Shown: positions 1 to 11,011 of the stretch, piece after piece
How the letters are laid out: every line of letters starts with the position of its first letter
How positions within the stretch are numbered: position 1 is the first letter of the stretch
Assembly: GCA_009192285.1 (NCBI GenBank)
Contig: WBVU01000003.1
Coordinates: 4,991,973 to 5,055,972, forward strand
DNA: 64,000 bases
Reading direction: 5' to 3'
DNA from: Morchella semilibera
Lineage: Eukaryota; Ascomycota; Pezizomycetes; Pezizales; Morchellaceae
Notes under the pieces: generated by a model
What the model was told of the DNA's origin: nothing
The model's database searches: none
Seen by the model: the letters and a program-made list of their open reading frames with translations, nothing else
Program-made: the position numbers and the translations under genes

Positions 1-1288
1 CAGCTGACTTCATATGATTGAACCACCGGTTCTTGGCTTCTTCATTTTTGGCGCGGCAAGAGGCATGAATCAAGACGTTATATGAATACCGGTCTGGAAC
101 TATGCCAAGGGATACCATTGATTCGAAAAAACGCTCAACTAAAGGCAAATCGGCCACCCGGGCATAAGAATGTAAGAGGGCATTGAAGCCACGGGTCGAG
201 AGCTTTATATTATAGCCCTGCATCCGTAGCATCGTTTTGCCAACAGCGTCCCAGTCTCCGGCCATTGATTGTTTACTGAGAAACAAAATAAATGTTTCGA
301 GATTGTATCCCAGTCCTCTTTCCACCATCTCGTCCGCATATCTCTTTGCGAGGCCGTACTGGCTACAATCCAATGCCATCTTGATCATGATATTGTAGAC
401 TGGAGAGTGTGGGCTTAAGTGTGTAGATTTCATCCACTCGAATACCCTAGTCATGTCCGGCAAGCTCTCGGTGAGTTTTCTCACCCCATACAGCAGTAAT
501 TGAAACGAATGGCGCGTAACAGGCCCACCCGACTCCAAGACAACCTTTAACAAATCCTCTGCTTTGCTCAATTGCCCCATAGCAATAAAGTTTCTCAGGA
601 TGATGTTAATCGTCACATAGTTGGGTTTGACAAGGCCTTGGTATTTCCTATATACCTCAATTAACTTACCCGGTCGATTATTTAACAGGTACGCCTCCAT
701 GCAGAGGTTCAAACAAGAGGTATCGATCGATGCCGGATCCGTGATAGCCATTAGATTGAATATATGTGGTGTCCCTAGTGATCGTCGGTTCCGATTGAAG
801 GCTTTCATTAACGATATTCCCAGTAATTGTATGTCTTTCTCGTCCGCTTTCTTCTCCTTCGCATCAATCCACTTATCCACAGCCTCTTTCAATCGCTTTG
901 CGTTGATAAGACGGGAGCTATCCAAGAACCATGCTTTGGGGTTATGCATCTTCCTCTTCCTCTTAAACTTTATCCTTGTCTTCTTCCATTTCGCCCTGTT
1001 TGCGGACAAAGCCGAACTCCGTAGCACGTCCCGCTCGACCGGAGGTACCAATTGATGAGACACCAGCTCGGCCTCCGGTCCTTTTGTTTCTCCCACATGA
1101 GCCCCCAATTCCCCACCGTGAAGTCCTCTTTGTTTGAAAAACTCTCTTTCTCCCCAGTGATGATGTATTCGAGCGCAATTGACCGCCATAGTGGTGGGGC
1201 GGTATTTGTAGAGCCTGGGAAACAGGATTTGACGTAAATAACGGAGGGCGCTCTGGGAGGGCGCTAAGGCGTGCAATGAAGCTCTCAT
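1..1288 (-). CDS. Mitochondrial pentatricopeptide repeat (PPR) protein, 3' end beyond window
   Basis: One uninterrupted minus-strand frame runs from ATG at 1288 to the left edge, giving at least 429 residues without the C-terminus. Residues 1-45 are rich in Arg, Ser and Leu and lack acids, as in a mitochondrial presequence. A basic stretch (KRKRK) lies near residue 112. The rest is alpha-helical with PPR-style helix pairs, clearest in FNALLHSYARVADLPLVERF followed by FESMVSLGIVPDRYSYNVLI. PPR proteins of this kind bind organellar RNA and act in its processing or translation; the target cannot be inferred here. The ATG at 1189 is an alternative start, but the upstream ATG adds the better presequence. 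An overlapping frame at 963-1304 is a shadow. No intron is needed in the visible part. Confidence 0.85.
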   Translation of the reverse strand, partial: MRASLHALAPSQSALRYLRQILFPRLYKYRPTTMAVNCARIHHHWGEREFFKQRGLHGGELGAHVGETKGPEAELVSHQLVPPVERDVLRSSALSANRAKWKKTRIKFKRKRKMHNPKAWFLDSSRLINAKRLKEAVDKWIDAKEKKADEKDIQLLGISLMKAFNRNRRSLGTPHIFNLMAITDPASIDTSCLNLCMEAYLLNNRPGKLIEVYRKYQGLVKPNYVTINIILRNFIAMGQLSKAEDLLKVVLESGGPVTRHSFQLLLYGVRKLTESLPDMTRVFEWMKSTHLSPHSPVYNIMIKMALDCSQYGLAKRYADEMVERGLGYNLETFILFLSKQSMAGDWDAVGKTMLRMQGYNIKLSTRGFNALLHSYARVADLPLVERFFESMVSLGIVPDRYSYNVLIHASCRAKNEEAKNRWFNHMKSA

Positions 1289-2801
1289 CGTGGTCCGTCA
1301 TCATCGTCTGTGCGGAATCGTTACGGGTTGACGTCGCGCATTATGCGGGGGAGGCGTTGGTGGGGGGAGGGCGGCCGGCGTGTTACAATCGGTAGAGGGG
1401 CGGATTTTTTCTGGTTGTCGTCTGATTTTGTCACCCCATAGGCTAGCTTCACGGGTAGCCCTAACCCTGAATATAACGGTATAGTTCGCCTAAAGATCAA
1501 CTAGAATCACTTTCTCACTTTCTGTAACAGGATAATTATGTACAATTTGAAGAGGCCGTGCGCGTGAATGAGTGGGAGAAATTGAGGGTTGGAGCCCATT
1601 CCCACATACCGTATTGCAGGCGCCTCCACACACTTGGCTTTTTATGCTAGTGATTTTTAGATACATGTAAATACCATTAGTGTCATTAACGTAGAGATGA
1701 ACATTAGAGACTTTGCGCAAAAGACTCCAGAGTCTTTTCCCGGTAACCTGATTGGCGCCGATCCTCTCATCAGCCAACAATACAAGTGGGAAAAGACTCT
1801 GGTGTCTTTTGCGCAAAGTCCCTACATGTATTTAGACAATCATGACTTTAGGTTATATATATCTGCCGGTCCCTTTAGACTTTTTGTCGAACTTGGAATT
1901 GGGAACGCCAACGTGCAAATACGCGAAAGCCCCGTAGAGGAATTTTAAAGTACGCTATTACTATAATCCTGTCCCTATACATCGGGTTTGGAGAAATTTT
2001 AAGAAAAGAATTTATGGTCCATACGCAGCCAGAGGTCAATGCCCAGAACAACGTGTTGTTCAGCGAAGTACTATAAATGCATGTGGGCCTTAATGAAAGT
2101 ACCTCCATCAACGTGAAGCTAGCTAGGGATTCGAGCTATATGTACCCACGTCGTATCTTGACACCGCCAGTACCTAGCTACATATATTATATTGCTTGAA
2201 ATAAAAAAAAACGGGTATTCAAGCAACACGGGTTTTAAGTCCGGACTTGCGTTCGTGTACGTATAGTCGTTCCCAACTAGAACACACCCATAAGTTAATT
2301 ATTATTAAGAAAACAGGGGGCGTAAATCTAAATGTAGTACAGCTACATGTAGATAACAACCCTACTCACCACTCTATCCGTCTGACCACATACCACAGCG
2401 AGACCTAAATTTATGCAGACGTCCTGTTGTGAACACCCACAATCCCCCGGACTTGATTGACGTAATGCTTTCGACATCCAGTCCTGCAAAAGGCGAGGGG
2501 GGAACACTGGGACTCCCCGGCCAGACAAGTCAGTGGTTTATTCGAGACCGCAGGATCTTGGAATCAAATATCCCTCATACCCACCAGCCCTAGGTGGTTA
2601 TAATGTCTATATATACACAGGTGTGCTTATTATCCATCGTAGAAGCGGCTGTCCCAATCACCGCCAAGACGTTCTACGCTCGATCATGACACAGCACTCG
2701 CATTATTGCCCCTGCTGGCCTGGCCGGTGTCAATGATCACGCGACCTAGAGTGCTAACTACTATTAAATATTTACAAAAAGAGAGGAAAAGAGAAGAAAA
2801 A
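1289..2801. other. Intergenic, upstream of PPR gene and downstream of TFIIIC gene
   Basis: No coding sequence is supported. It holds a 116-bp TA-flanked inverted-repeat element (listed separately) and three copies of the TACATGTA palindrome at 1662, 1823 and 2344. The copy at 1823 begins with the right-hand TA that flanks the element. Confidence 0.6.
1707..1822. mobile_element. MITE-like inverted-repeat element flanked by TA
   Basis: Arms of about 33 bp at 1709-1741 and 1788-1820 are inverted copies with one mismatch. Each begins GACTTTGCGCAAAAGAC and ends TTTTCCC after orientation. TA dinucleotides at 1705-1706 and 1823-1824 flank the arms at equal distance, compatible with Tc1/mariner-type TA target duplication. 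The left arm also contains a near-perfect palindrome around AAAGACTC-CA-GAGTCTTT, so it could fold back on itself. There is no coding capacity. Confidence 0.6.
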
Positions 2802-4593
2802 CTAATCCTCATCATCCTCCCCCTCCAGCACATCAAAATCACCCTCCTCCCCAACATCATCCAAATACCCCTCATACCCCGCATGCTCGCCCCCCTGCTT
2901 CAGCAGTTCCATCATCAGCTCTTCTACCCTCCCATCAACCCTCTGCTCCTCCGAAAGCTCCTCCTCCCACTCCCCATCATTCTCGGCCGCCTCGGCCGCC
3001 TCTGCGGCTTCTGCTTCTGCTTCCGCTTCCGCTTCCGCCATCGCTGCCTCCCTCCCAAGCCTCCGCTTCTTCCTTGCTGCGCGCTCCGCAACCTCGCGCT
3101 CCTTACGCTCCTTTTCCTCGCTCTCGCTCTCGCTCTCTTGCTCCAGCACATCTACAAACTCGCTATCCGCGGGCACATTCCCTTCCGCCAGCGTGCGGAT
3201 CTTCCCCCTCATAATGGCCTTGATCTTCGCCATCGTGCTCGCGCGGTACCACCCATCGCTCATATCGCATACGCGCCGGATCTTTTCCGTCTCGATCAGG
3301 CTGCACAGCAGCGGGTCCGTCACGTCACACAGCTGGAAGCACCGCCCGTCGCGCACTAGGTGCTTCCCGTCGAAGATGTGGCTGTTGCGCTTGCGTGCGT
3401 CGTCGCGCCCCTTGCTGCTCTTCTCCGTCTCGACCTGGAAGAAGACGCTCTGGTACTTTCGGTACTCGGGCGACTGGCGGGGGTCAAGCCCATAGACGAC
3501 GCAGGTGTCGCGCCAGGGCCCCGCGCGCCACATGTATGCGACATGCACCATGGAGAAGCGCACGAGCGACTGTAGGTTCTTGGGGAAGTGGTTGAAGAGG
3601 GCTCTGCGCGTCCAGATAGGGCGCTGGGCGAAGAGCGCGCGAAGGTGGTCGACGCACTTCTTGCCGGCCGCGTCGAGCGTCTCGTAGGGTCGGATATCAA
3701 GGGGTTTTGACGGCAGTGACGGGCTGCTGATGTGCACCATTGGCGTGAGCGTTTTGGGGGCGGCTTGGAGGTTGAGGAGTGCGGGTTTGCCGGCAATGAG
3801 CGCTTTTTTGATGGCCGGGTTTTGGCGGTAGTAGTAGGTGTGTTGCATGACGGTGTTGGAAAATGAGGGTGGAGGAAGGATCTCGAGGTTGGGTTGGTGC
3901 CCTTTGCCGGAAGAGAGGGCAAACTTCTGAAGGGAAGGGTAGGAGCAGTCGAGAACTGCGGACTGTAGCTTTGCGACGAAGGGGGAGCGAGAGGTGTTGA
4001 ATTGGTAGTTTGCCATGTCTGGAGCCCCGTCAGCTAACATCCCACATGTCAACTGGAAGCGCAAAAGCCATACCCCGAAATCGAACTGTCCTCTCAATAA
4101 CCCCCACGGTCTCAATCTTATACTTCCCATTCGACTTCCTCAGCTTTTCCATCAGCGGCAACTCCTCCGCCGCGCCTTGTGGGTCCTCAATCACCCGCCC
4201 GTCCGCATCCCGCCGCTTCTTTCGCCGCCGCCGCGGAACGGTCAGCTTGATGAGCACGCTATTGCTTGGCACCGTGCGCGACTGGATCGGGGGTTGCATG
4301 GGGTCCTCTGGTCGAAAGCGCAGCATGAGACCCGAGTTTCCATTTGTCGATGCGAGCTGATAGTAGGTGGTCTGTTAGTTACCGGTGGTGCTGATGGTGC
4401 AGGTGCTGCGCACTGGCGGACGTACCTTGACGAGCGCCTTTTCACCGCCGAGAGTGGCGACCCCACGATCAATGTTTTGGATGATTGCTGGGTGTTCGAT
4501 GCAGATTATGCGCTGATCGGGAATGGGGATCCATGGGCAGGGAGGGGCGCCGTGACGACTAACGTGTGGGATGTGTTGCGGGGGGTACGCCAT
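2802..4593 (-). CDS. tfc1: Transcription factor IIIC subunit Tfc1/Sfc1 (tau95, GTF3C5 family)
   Basis: TFIIIC binds the A and B boxes of tRNA genes in the nucleus and recruits TFIIIB for RNA polymerase III; this subunit belongs to the A-box-binding module. Exons on minus are 4426-4593, 4074-4356 and 2802-4018 (555 residues). Intron 1 (69 nt) has donor GTACGT and branch CTAAC. Intron 2 (55 nt) has donor GTATGG and branch GCTGAC, and joins ...VIERTVRFR to DMANYQF, which restores the family's conserved segment. The N-terminal region (PPQHIPHVSR, then IICIEHPAII) is the barrel/dimerisation part. The helix-turn-helix segment RPIWTRRALFNHFP lies near residue 300. The C-terminus is acidic with Glu/Ala and Ser/Glu repeats, as in other fungal tau95 proteins. 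The 442-residue frame that starts at 4130 includes translated intron and is not the true start. Confidence 0.93.
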
Positions 4594-5559
4594 TGAAGGC
4601 GGAGTGAATAGAGCGAGGAGAGTATGATGAGTGAAGGTGGAGTCGAGTGGAGTGGGTGTCAGGACGAGTGAGTATCAGGACGAGTGAGTGAATGAAGTGA
4701 GTGAGAGTGAGAAGGTTTCTTTTTGTAAATAGCTTTTTGGCCTAGTAATTAATTGATTGGAGTCTTATCGTTATCGTGATCTTGTGAGACGTGAGTTTTT
4801 TTGGAAGTGAGCCGGGTAACTAAGACATCAAGGTGCGGGTGGAGATCTACGTACGTCGGGGAGACGTTTTAATTTTTATATTTATATATATATCTCTACT
4901 TTTATTTTATTTGTACAACCGGTGGTGTTGATGACGGTTCGGCTGGGCTTTAGGTAGAGTACTAGCTAGTGAATGTATGTACATTCATCATTGACAGGCT
5001 GCGGTGTACGTGGTCTGGTCCATGTTTTATCACTCGATGACCGGGCGAGTGAGGGCCGGTATGTGTGTAGTTACATGTAGTTATCCTCAAGCTATCGATG
5101 CTGACTCCCTAGAATAGAGGGTCAGGATTTGTATTATTTGATAAAGTAAGATCTGTTGGCAAAAGCTACCAATCTTTGCTTTTTGCTAGGGGTCAGCATT
5201 TATTACTAACAGCTTAATTAAGTACTATGTAAGGAGTGATTTATACATATGTAGGTCGGAAGATTTACTCAGTTGCTCGACTGGGGATTATCACTATGGC
5301 ATTCCGAGAAAGTTGATTTTCTACAATCGTCTCCGTGTGTATGAATGGTGTTTAGATATCACAATAGATTATCAGGGATAAAAGTCAATTGTAAACAAAA
5401 CTCTCCCTAGGTATTGACACAACAAAGTTTGTTAATTAGTGTCCTCTACTCTAAGATGAGCTCCTCAAGCCCAGAAGCCAAACTAAAAATATGATACAGG
5501 GTAAGAACTGTACACCCCCCCTTCCCCCAGCCCTCTTCCCCTCCTCCTCCACCGCATAT
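4594..5559. other. Intergenic, promoter side of tfc1 and 3' side of uS11m
   Basis: No gene is seen. Just upstream of tfc1 are short GAGTGAGTGA-type direct repeats (about 4665-4710). One copy of the dispersed CGAGTGATA-N4-RTGR motif (5020-5036, minus) lies 36 bp from a TACATGTA palindrome (5072-5079). Confidence 0.6.
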
Positions 5560-6180
5560 CTACAACCTCCTCTTCGCCCTACTCCTCGTCCCTCCAAACT
5601 TCAACCTCGTCGAATCCGTCACCCTCACCACACTCTCCCTAATGTTCTTCCCCTCCTTCCCCAGCAGCACCTTCGTGAACGCCTCCCGTCCCGGCCCAAA
5701 GTCGCGGTAATTAACCTCGATGTTCTTTGGTCTGATCCCGCGCTCCTCCATGCGGGCAAACATGACGCTTGCCAGCTGGTAGGCGGCCTCGAACGTCCCG
5801 CGGTTCGCCTTCTTGTAGCCGACGTTACCGCACGAGAGCGTCAGGATCACATCCTTGTTCGGCTTGGTCAGCGTGATGTGCGTGTTGTGCTTGGTGGCGA
5901 GCACGTTGAGGTGGTGCAGGTTATCCTCACTGCTGCCACCCTGCAGGCCGGACATGAAGACTGGGAACTCGGGCATTTCGGTGGTGATGGGGGTGGCGGC
6001 GCGCTGGATGCGCGTGCGGGAGAGGGTGCTGCTGCGGCCGAGGAAGCCTCTGAGCGTGCGTGCGGTGGTTTCGGCGGTGGTTTCGGGGGTGGTAGTGGTG
6101 CTGTTGGAGCGGAGGAAGGGGCGGAGGACGCCACTACGGAGATCGGGGAGGCGGAGGAGGGGCGCGCGTAATGTGGCCAT
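5560..6180 (-). CDS. Mitochondrial small-subunit ribosomal protein uS11m (MRPS11 / yeast Mrps18)
   Basis: Single exon, 206 residues. The start at 6180 gives MATLRAPLLRLPDLRSG, an acid-poor, Arg/Leu-rich mitochondrial presequence; an in-frame ATG at 6393 would add a poorly ordered 71-residue leader and is less likely. The uS11 core spans roughly residues 90-206: HITLTKPNKDVILTLSCGNV, KKANRGTFEAAYQLAS, then GPGREAFTKVLLGKEGKNI and the basic C-terminal tail ending RSRAKRRL. uS11 sits on the platform of the small subunit and contacts rRNA near the E-site. The Thr- and Arg-rich stretch between presequence and core is typical of fungal mitochondrial ribosomal proteins. Confidence 0.93.
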   Translation of the reverse strand: MATLRAPLLRLPDLRSGVLRPFLRSNSTTTTPETTAETTARTLRGFLGRSSTLSRTRIQRAATPITTEMPEFPVFMSGLQGGSSEDNLHHLNVLATKHNTHITLTKPNKDVILTLSCGNVGYKKANRGTFEAAYQLASVMFARMEERGIRPKNIEVNYRDFGPGREAFTKVLLGKEGKNIRESVVRVTDSTRLKFGGTRSRAKRRL

Positions 6181-6649
6181 GGTTATGGGGGTTGTGGATT
6201 GATATGAGGGTTTCTCTTCGGGTGGTGAGGTTGTGGTTGTTTGAAGGTTTTTGCGGTGATAGGCAGGGTAAGGGTTGTATATTGTCAGATGACTAGGACT
6301 CGAGGATGTGGGGTTGGGAATATGGACGTCAGTGGGTGGAGGAAAGTGGACTATAGAATCATTGGCTCTAGATATTACGAGTGATTGGGACAATATTCTG
6401 GTTCACATTTAGGCTATAGAACCACTACAGGGAAGCCTAAAACACATCTGATTACAGTCTCCTCAGTTTACCCAAATTGTACTTAATCATCACCATTATC
6501 GTATATCAAGCGAGGGAACGGAGGCCAATGTTAACACCCAACGAAATCCCCAGGTATGCGCCATTCGAAGAATATTTAAAACAAAGAAGAGAAGAAGAGA
6601 ACCGGCACAAAAAAAACTTTTATTGTTGTATCCGTGCTAGAAGCGCCAT
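6181..6649. other. Intergenic, upstream of uS11m gene
   Basis: No gene is seen. A CGAGTGATT at 6378 resembles the dispersed motif but lacks its second half, so it was not counted. Confidence 0.5.
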
Positions 6650-7242
6650 TTACTCCTCTTCCTCTCCCTCCTCCTCCTCGGCCTCGATAGTGGTCTGGGC
6701 AATACCTGTCCTCCCCAAGTAACATTAGCACAACCCGACACCAGCCCCTCGTCCAACACCGCTCATATTCCCAGCGGCTAGAGGGGGGACGGGAGCAGCA
6801 ACCACCATCAACAATAGCGGAGGGGGCAAGGGGGGGGAGACTTACGGTCCAAATCACGCTGGCCGGTTTGGGAGATTCTGCGGCCGCCCTTGGGGTTGAG
6901 CTCGACAACGCCAATCTTCTCGAGGGCCTGGAGGACCTTGCGGTCGACGGAGCCGGAGGCGTCAACGTGGTGGGAGGGGCGAGAGCCACGGTTCTTCTGG
7001 CCACCATGAACCTTGCGGAGACGACCTACGCCGACGGACTTGCGGAGGTAGACATGACGGGCAACGGCGGCGGCGCGCACGTAGAACCAGTCGGGGGACT
7101 GGGGGGGGAGCTCCTTGAAGTGGCCGGTCTTTACGGTGTCGACCCAGCCGGGGATGGCAAGCTTGCCTTGACGCTTAAGGAAGGCAGCGTAGGACTCGAT
7201 GAACTTTTGGGCATCGACATCGCGGACGGAAACACCGGGCAT
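6650..7242 (-). CDS. rps19: 40S ribosomal protein eS19
   Basis: Exons on minus are 6846-7242 and 6650-6705, giving 150 residues, the usual length for fungal eS19. The start MPGVSVRDVDAQKF is canonical, followed by IPGWVDTVKTGHFKELPP, WFYVRAAAVARHVYLR and GVGRLRKVHGGQKNRGSRPS. The 140-nt intron (donor GTAAGT, acceptor GACAG) lies within the Arg codon of GQRDLDR and joins to IAQTTIEAEEEEGEEEE and a TAA stop. Without splicing the frame continues into a meaningless Pro-rich tail. eS19 is on the head of the small subunit and is needed for 18S rRNA maturation. The Glu-rich tail is slightly longer than in common yeasts. The promoter faces that of the 6-TM gene at 8721. Confidence 0.96.
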
Positions 7243-8720
7243 GATGGGCAGATCTAGCTGGGGTGGGGGTCGTTGTTAGTGCTTGGCTTGCTTTATGATG
7301 GAGCTTCAGTGATTTCGTGGGTGCGAGGATCAATAATGCGTCCAGAATTCCATCATAGACTCATTTAATTTTTTTGTAATTTTTTAGGCTACTCACTATT
7401 TAAGATGAGGGATTGACGGATAGGTGTATTTTCTGGTGTTTTATTTGGTCGTTTGCGATGGGCGTAGAATTGTCGGCGGCGGGAGTTTGAAAATTTCTGG
7501 ATGACAATGATGGACTTTGATTGTATGTGGAGGGTGCAAGCTCCCAGTGTGCGGGTTTGTTTGTCTTGGCGCATTCAAAAAGACCGTCACAGTTCCATGT
7601 CTAGCCCTCGGAGGTTCACTGTAATAGCTTAGTCACCTTGGGAAACAACCATCATGGAACCTCACTCGCGAGCCCGGATTTCGGGAGACCCCTTGCAGCA
7701 TGGTCATTTTCTACGATAGAGAAAAAACAGGATATGGGAGAAGCTCTGAGGTTTCGCGTAATACGCCGCATTTCTTCTTCTCCTTCACTTGGCTTTAATT
7801 ACCCACATTGCCCACGATAAGACGCTCGCGTGACAGATTACCAAATGTGGCCCATCCCATAATAATAAACCTTACCTACCACCATCTGTCTCCACACCCC
7901 TGCCACCCGATCCGGGAACTGAGCGCGCCGCCTGGAATGAGGCAAATTGAGTCTTCTGCCCCGAAACATGAGGGCGATAGGATTAGGTGGAGGCCAAAGC
8001 TGGGGAATGGGGGGGGGGGGGGCGTTCCACGGGATCACATATTATGTACATGTATGGTATTGAGACCCCCCGGATCGTCCTGGAAGAAGAGAGCATCCGT
8101 GTGTGTAACGCGAGGAAGAGGAGCGGGCTGCTTGTTATCATGTAGTCCCTTCGAATGTGTGTGCGGTGTAGATACATGTATAACATGACGACGGTTTCCC
8201 CCTCTCCACTACTGCTCGTGTGATGAATGGGGGGGGGGGGGGGCTTGATGTTGTTATTACTACGCCCCATGAGACCGAGAGAGAAGGGGGGGGAGGAGAG
8301 CGAGAGCTGGTTATATAGCTGGAGGGGGCGTGGCCCCTCCATCAATTGTAGATTATTGCTACTTCCTCTCATCACTACTGGCTGCTCGAGAAGGAGTTTC
8401 AGGGGGTCAACGGAAAAGACAGTCTTCCAGAACGTTGGGCGGTGTTTTAGCACCCGAACTCCCTTGGTGTCCGATTCTGCTCTGCTCTGTTTACATATCT
8501 GTTTGGTATTAGTCATCTTTAGATTTTATCTAAGGTGAGGCCACGCTTCACGCTGTATCACTCGTTATTGTTTTGCAGATCTGGCTGGTGTTTGTAACTG
8601 TTTGGAAGGTGGCTTGTTCCCCTTGCTCTTATTTTGTTTTCGGTTCTTCGATTATCTCACTGTTCTTGACACCCCCTGATTCATCATAAACCCGCTACCG
8701 CTACTACTATTTTTGTTTAA
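7243..8720. other. Divergent intergenic region between rps19 and the six-TM gene
   Basis: About 1.5 kb without supported coding sequence; it probably holds both promoters. It carries two long poly-G runs (8009-8022 and 8229-8243), TACATGTA at 8047 and 8173, and one CGAGTGATA-N4-RTGR motif (8548-8564, minus) about 160 bp upstream of the six-TM start codon. Confidence 0.6.
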
Positions 8721-9905
8721 ATGCCTTCAAAGAACTCCTGTACTAGAGAGAATGAATCTATCAGTGGCTCTTGTTCGAGGGGGCCTAAATCGAAGGAGTC
8801 TAAATCGAAAGGTTCAAAAGGGCGTGAACATGGCGACCCGAGCTCGGGAGATAGAGGATCTGGCTCTGAGCGTGAGACGAGGGCAAATGAACACACGCCG
8901 CTTCTGGAGCAGGTGAGGCAGGAACGTCGTGGTCGTGACGGGGGAGAGGACTGTGATACGGATAGTCTTGATGGTTAGTAGTTCTCGTGCTTTTTGCTAT
9001 CAGTTGACATGTGCTTACTGTGGATATGATTATTAGAGGATGAACTCGATTTTGCCTTTCCCCCGGAGGGATACATCTTCACAGAGATCATCCAGTCCCC
9101 GTTTGAGTGGATTCCTGACGGGTTGGTCATCGTTATAAGACTCATTCTTGCCTTCTGCATGACAGGAATCTTGTGCTGCTATTATTATAGGGAGAGGTGT
9201 GCAGGCAACGGAAGAATCTTTTTCTTCAGGTTGATTAATATCATATGGGCCACGCAGTGCTTCTACATGTGGCTTGTTGCTGTAGGTTTCCAGAGAAGCC
9301 TTCCTAAAGAAATATTGTCGTGTCTAACTTTCTAGTTCTGGGGTATAATGAACAGATGTGCTGAGAGGAGCCTCCCTTGCCCTAGGCCCCCTCTACATGC
9401 GCAGGACAATCTTCGGACCCGTCTGCTCTCGTGTCTTATGCAGTCCCGCTTTCTCCGCACGTCGTTCCGCTGCCTTTACACCACTGTCACGGCAATCCCC
9501 TTTGCATCATCGTGCTTCTATCTCCTCATACTCCTACCCAATATAAATACTCCAGCATATCCAGCGATAATACCCGAATTTGTCATCGCCATCGGTTCAT
9601 CCTTCGTTGCATTCATAGAAATATTTGTCTTGAACTCGATCACCCCTGTACCGGGGCGGTTCTGTGGAAGACACTTTGAACAGGCACTTTGGGTTGCCAT
9701 ATTTGCACTCGTATATTCAATCGGATGGACGAGAGTTGGTATGTGGTATTGTGGGCGGAGAGGAGAGGAGATGGACTGGAGGTTATTGGGTGGCTTGGGA
9801 AGCGCAAGGGAGGTGCTAGTTGTAATGGTTGTTATCACGGTTGTCGTGTATTGCTACAGCATGGTGGAGTTTTTGCATTGTTGCAAGTACTACTGCTGCG
9901 GTTAG
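8721..9905 (+). CDS. Six-TM membrane protein of unknown function
   Basis: I do not recognise the family. Exons are 8721-8973, 9037-9281 and 9336-9905 (355 residues). Intron 1 (63 nt, acceptor TTATTAG) avoids an immediate stop. Intron 2 (54 nt) has donor GTAGGT, branch TCTAAC and acceptor TTTCTAG. The first 85 residues are hydrophilic, rich in Ser, Lys, Glu and Gly, and contain EHTPLL, a fit to the [DE]xxxL[LI] sorting signal used for vacuole/lysosome delivery. Six hydrophobic segments follow, including LVIVIRLILAFCMTGILCC, LINIIWATQCFYMWLVA, IIPEFVIAIGSSFVAFIEIF, ALWVAIFALVYSIGW and EVLVVMVVITVVVYCYSM. The tail ends in a Cys-rich CCKYYCCG that could be lipid-modified. The exon 3 start (FWGIMNRC) is the least certain junction. 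Confidence 0.7.
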
Positions 9906-11011
9906 AGGGTATTAGAAGGGTGGAGGCGTTGGTTTATTGGGAGCAGTGTTCTGTTCTTCGGCGTTTTTCTGCATTTTTATTTCTTTTGCTTTGATACTTT
10001 CTGTTTAGAGGGTTTGCGGTTACGCGAACAGGAAGGGAGAGGATGGGGTTAAGAAGAATGGGTGTTGGCTCTCAATAGATAAAGTCTAATAGTAATAAAG
10101 GGAACCAATATTGGTTTGGCCTGTTATTATATCCAGCTGGTTACCAGTATTTGGTCCTCACAGAATATCACTCGCCCATCATTGTTGCAACCAAATCCGG
10201 AAGCAATTGGCTGCAGAGCCTGCAGGGGTGACCACACCTTCCCTTCCTACGTGCCAGTCTACTTTAGATGAAACGATGATTCAACCCTGGTTTACACTAA
10301 CTACCGTATCGAGTGCGCTGGGGAAGTTTAACCGGATGAAGACAGATATTTGTCCTTTTGGTCAGCGAGAGTTGCGAGGGTTTCAAGGAGGAGAGCTGAA
10401 AGGCCAGCCGTGGTCCACTGGTGGCAGTACATACACTAGATTATAAATGATATGGTCGCGACGGGGAATTAATTAGGCTTTGGGGGTAAAGTTGTATATA
10501 CCTACATCTTACATACTTTACTTAATCGTACCTGCATGCGGCTGGATAAGGATAAGAATTCAGTATGTTAATTGGAGTGGGTTGTGGGTCGCAGGTTATT
10601 ACATTTAGTTATCGATACCTATGTCATATGGGTAGGTGCGTGCATGGGCTGGGGAACTTTTATATGTATGCAGAGGTGTAATTTGACAGCTGGGGACTGG
10701 GTGGGTTGTGGGGGAGTGGGTTCAGGGTTTGGTAGGGTGGCTGCAGGTGAGTATTATGCACGGGGTGAGTATTATGCACGGAGAGCGCGGTCAGCTCCTC
10801 AGACGATGTTGGGTATGCCAAGGAGAAAGGTGGTGGGAGGATCTTTTTACTGTAGGTACTGAAGGTTCTGGGCACTGGTCACGGGGGACGAGGGGATGGG
10901 GGAGTTATTCAGATGCAAATACGCCTTGATATTTTCCCAGATGAAAGTCTATAATACAGATATATAATAGAAAAAACCATAACTACATACTAGAGAACCA
11001 CGTGATTGACC
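9906..11011. other. Convergent intergenic region
   Basis: It lies between two 3' ends, and no gene is supported. It holds one CGAGTGATA-N4-RTGR motif (10158-10174, minus) and an exact tandem duplication of an 18-bp unit, GGTGAGTATTATGCACGG, at 10746-10781. Confidence 0.55.

Noticed and set aside
963-1304. 113-codon minus-strand frame over the PPR 5' end
   Set aside because: It is the neighbouring frame of the PPR gene; the frame I chose continues without stops for 429 codons and shows presequence and PPR helices.
6378-6386. CGAGTGATT as another dispersed-motif site
   Set aside because: The second half (RTGR four bases later) is missing.
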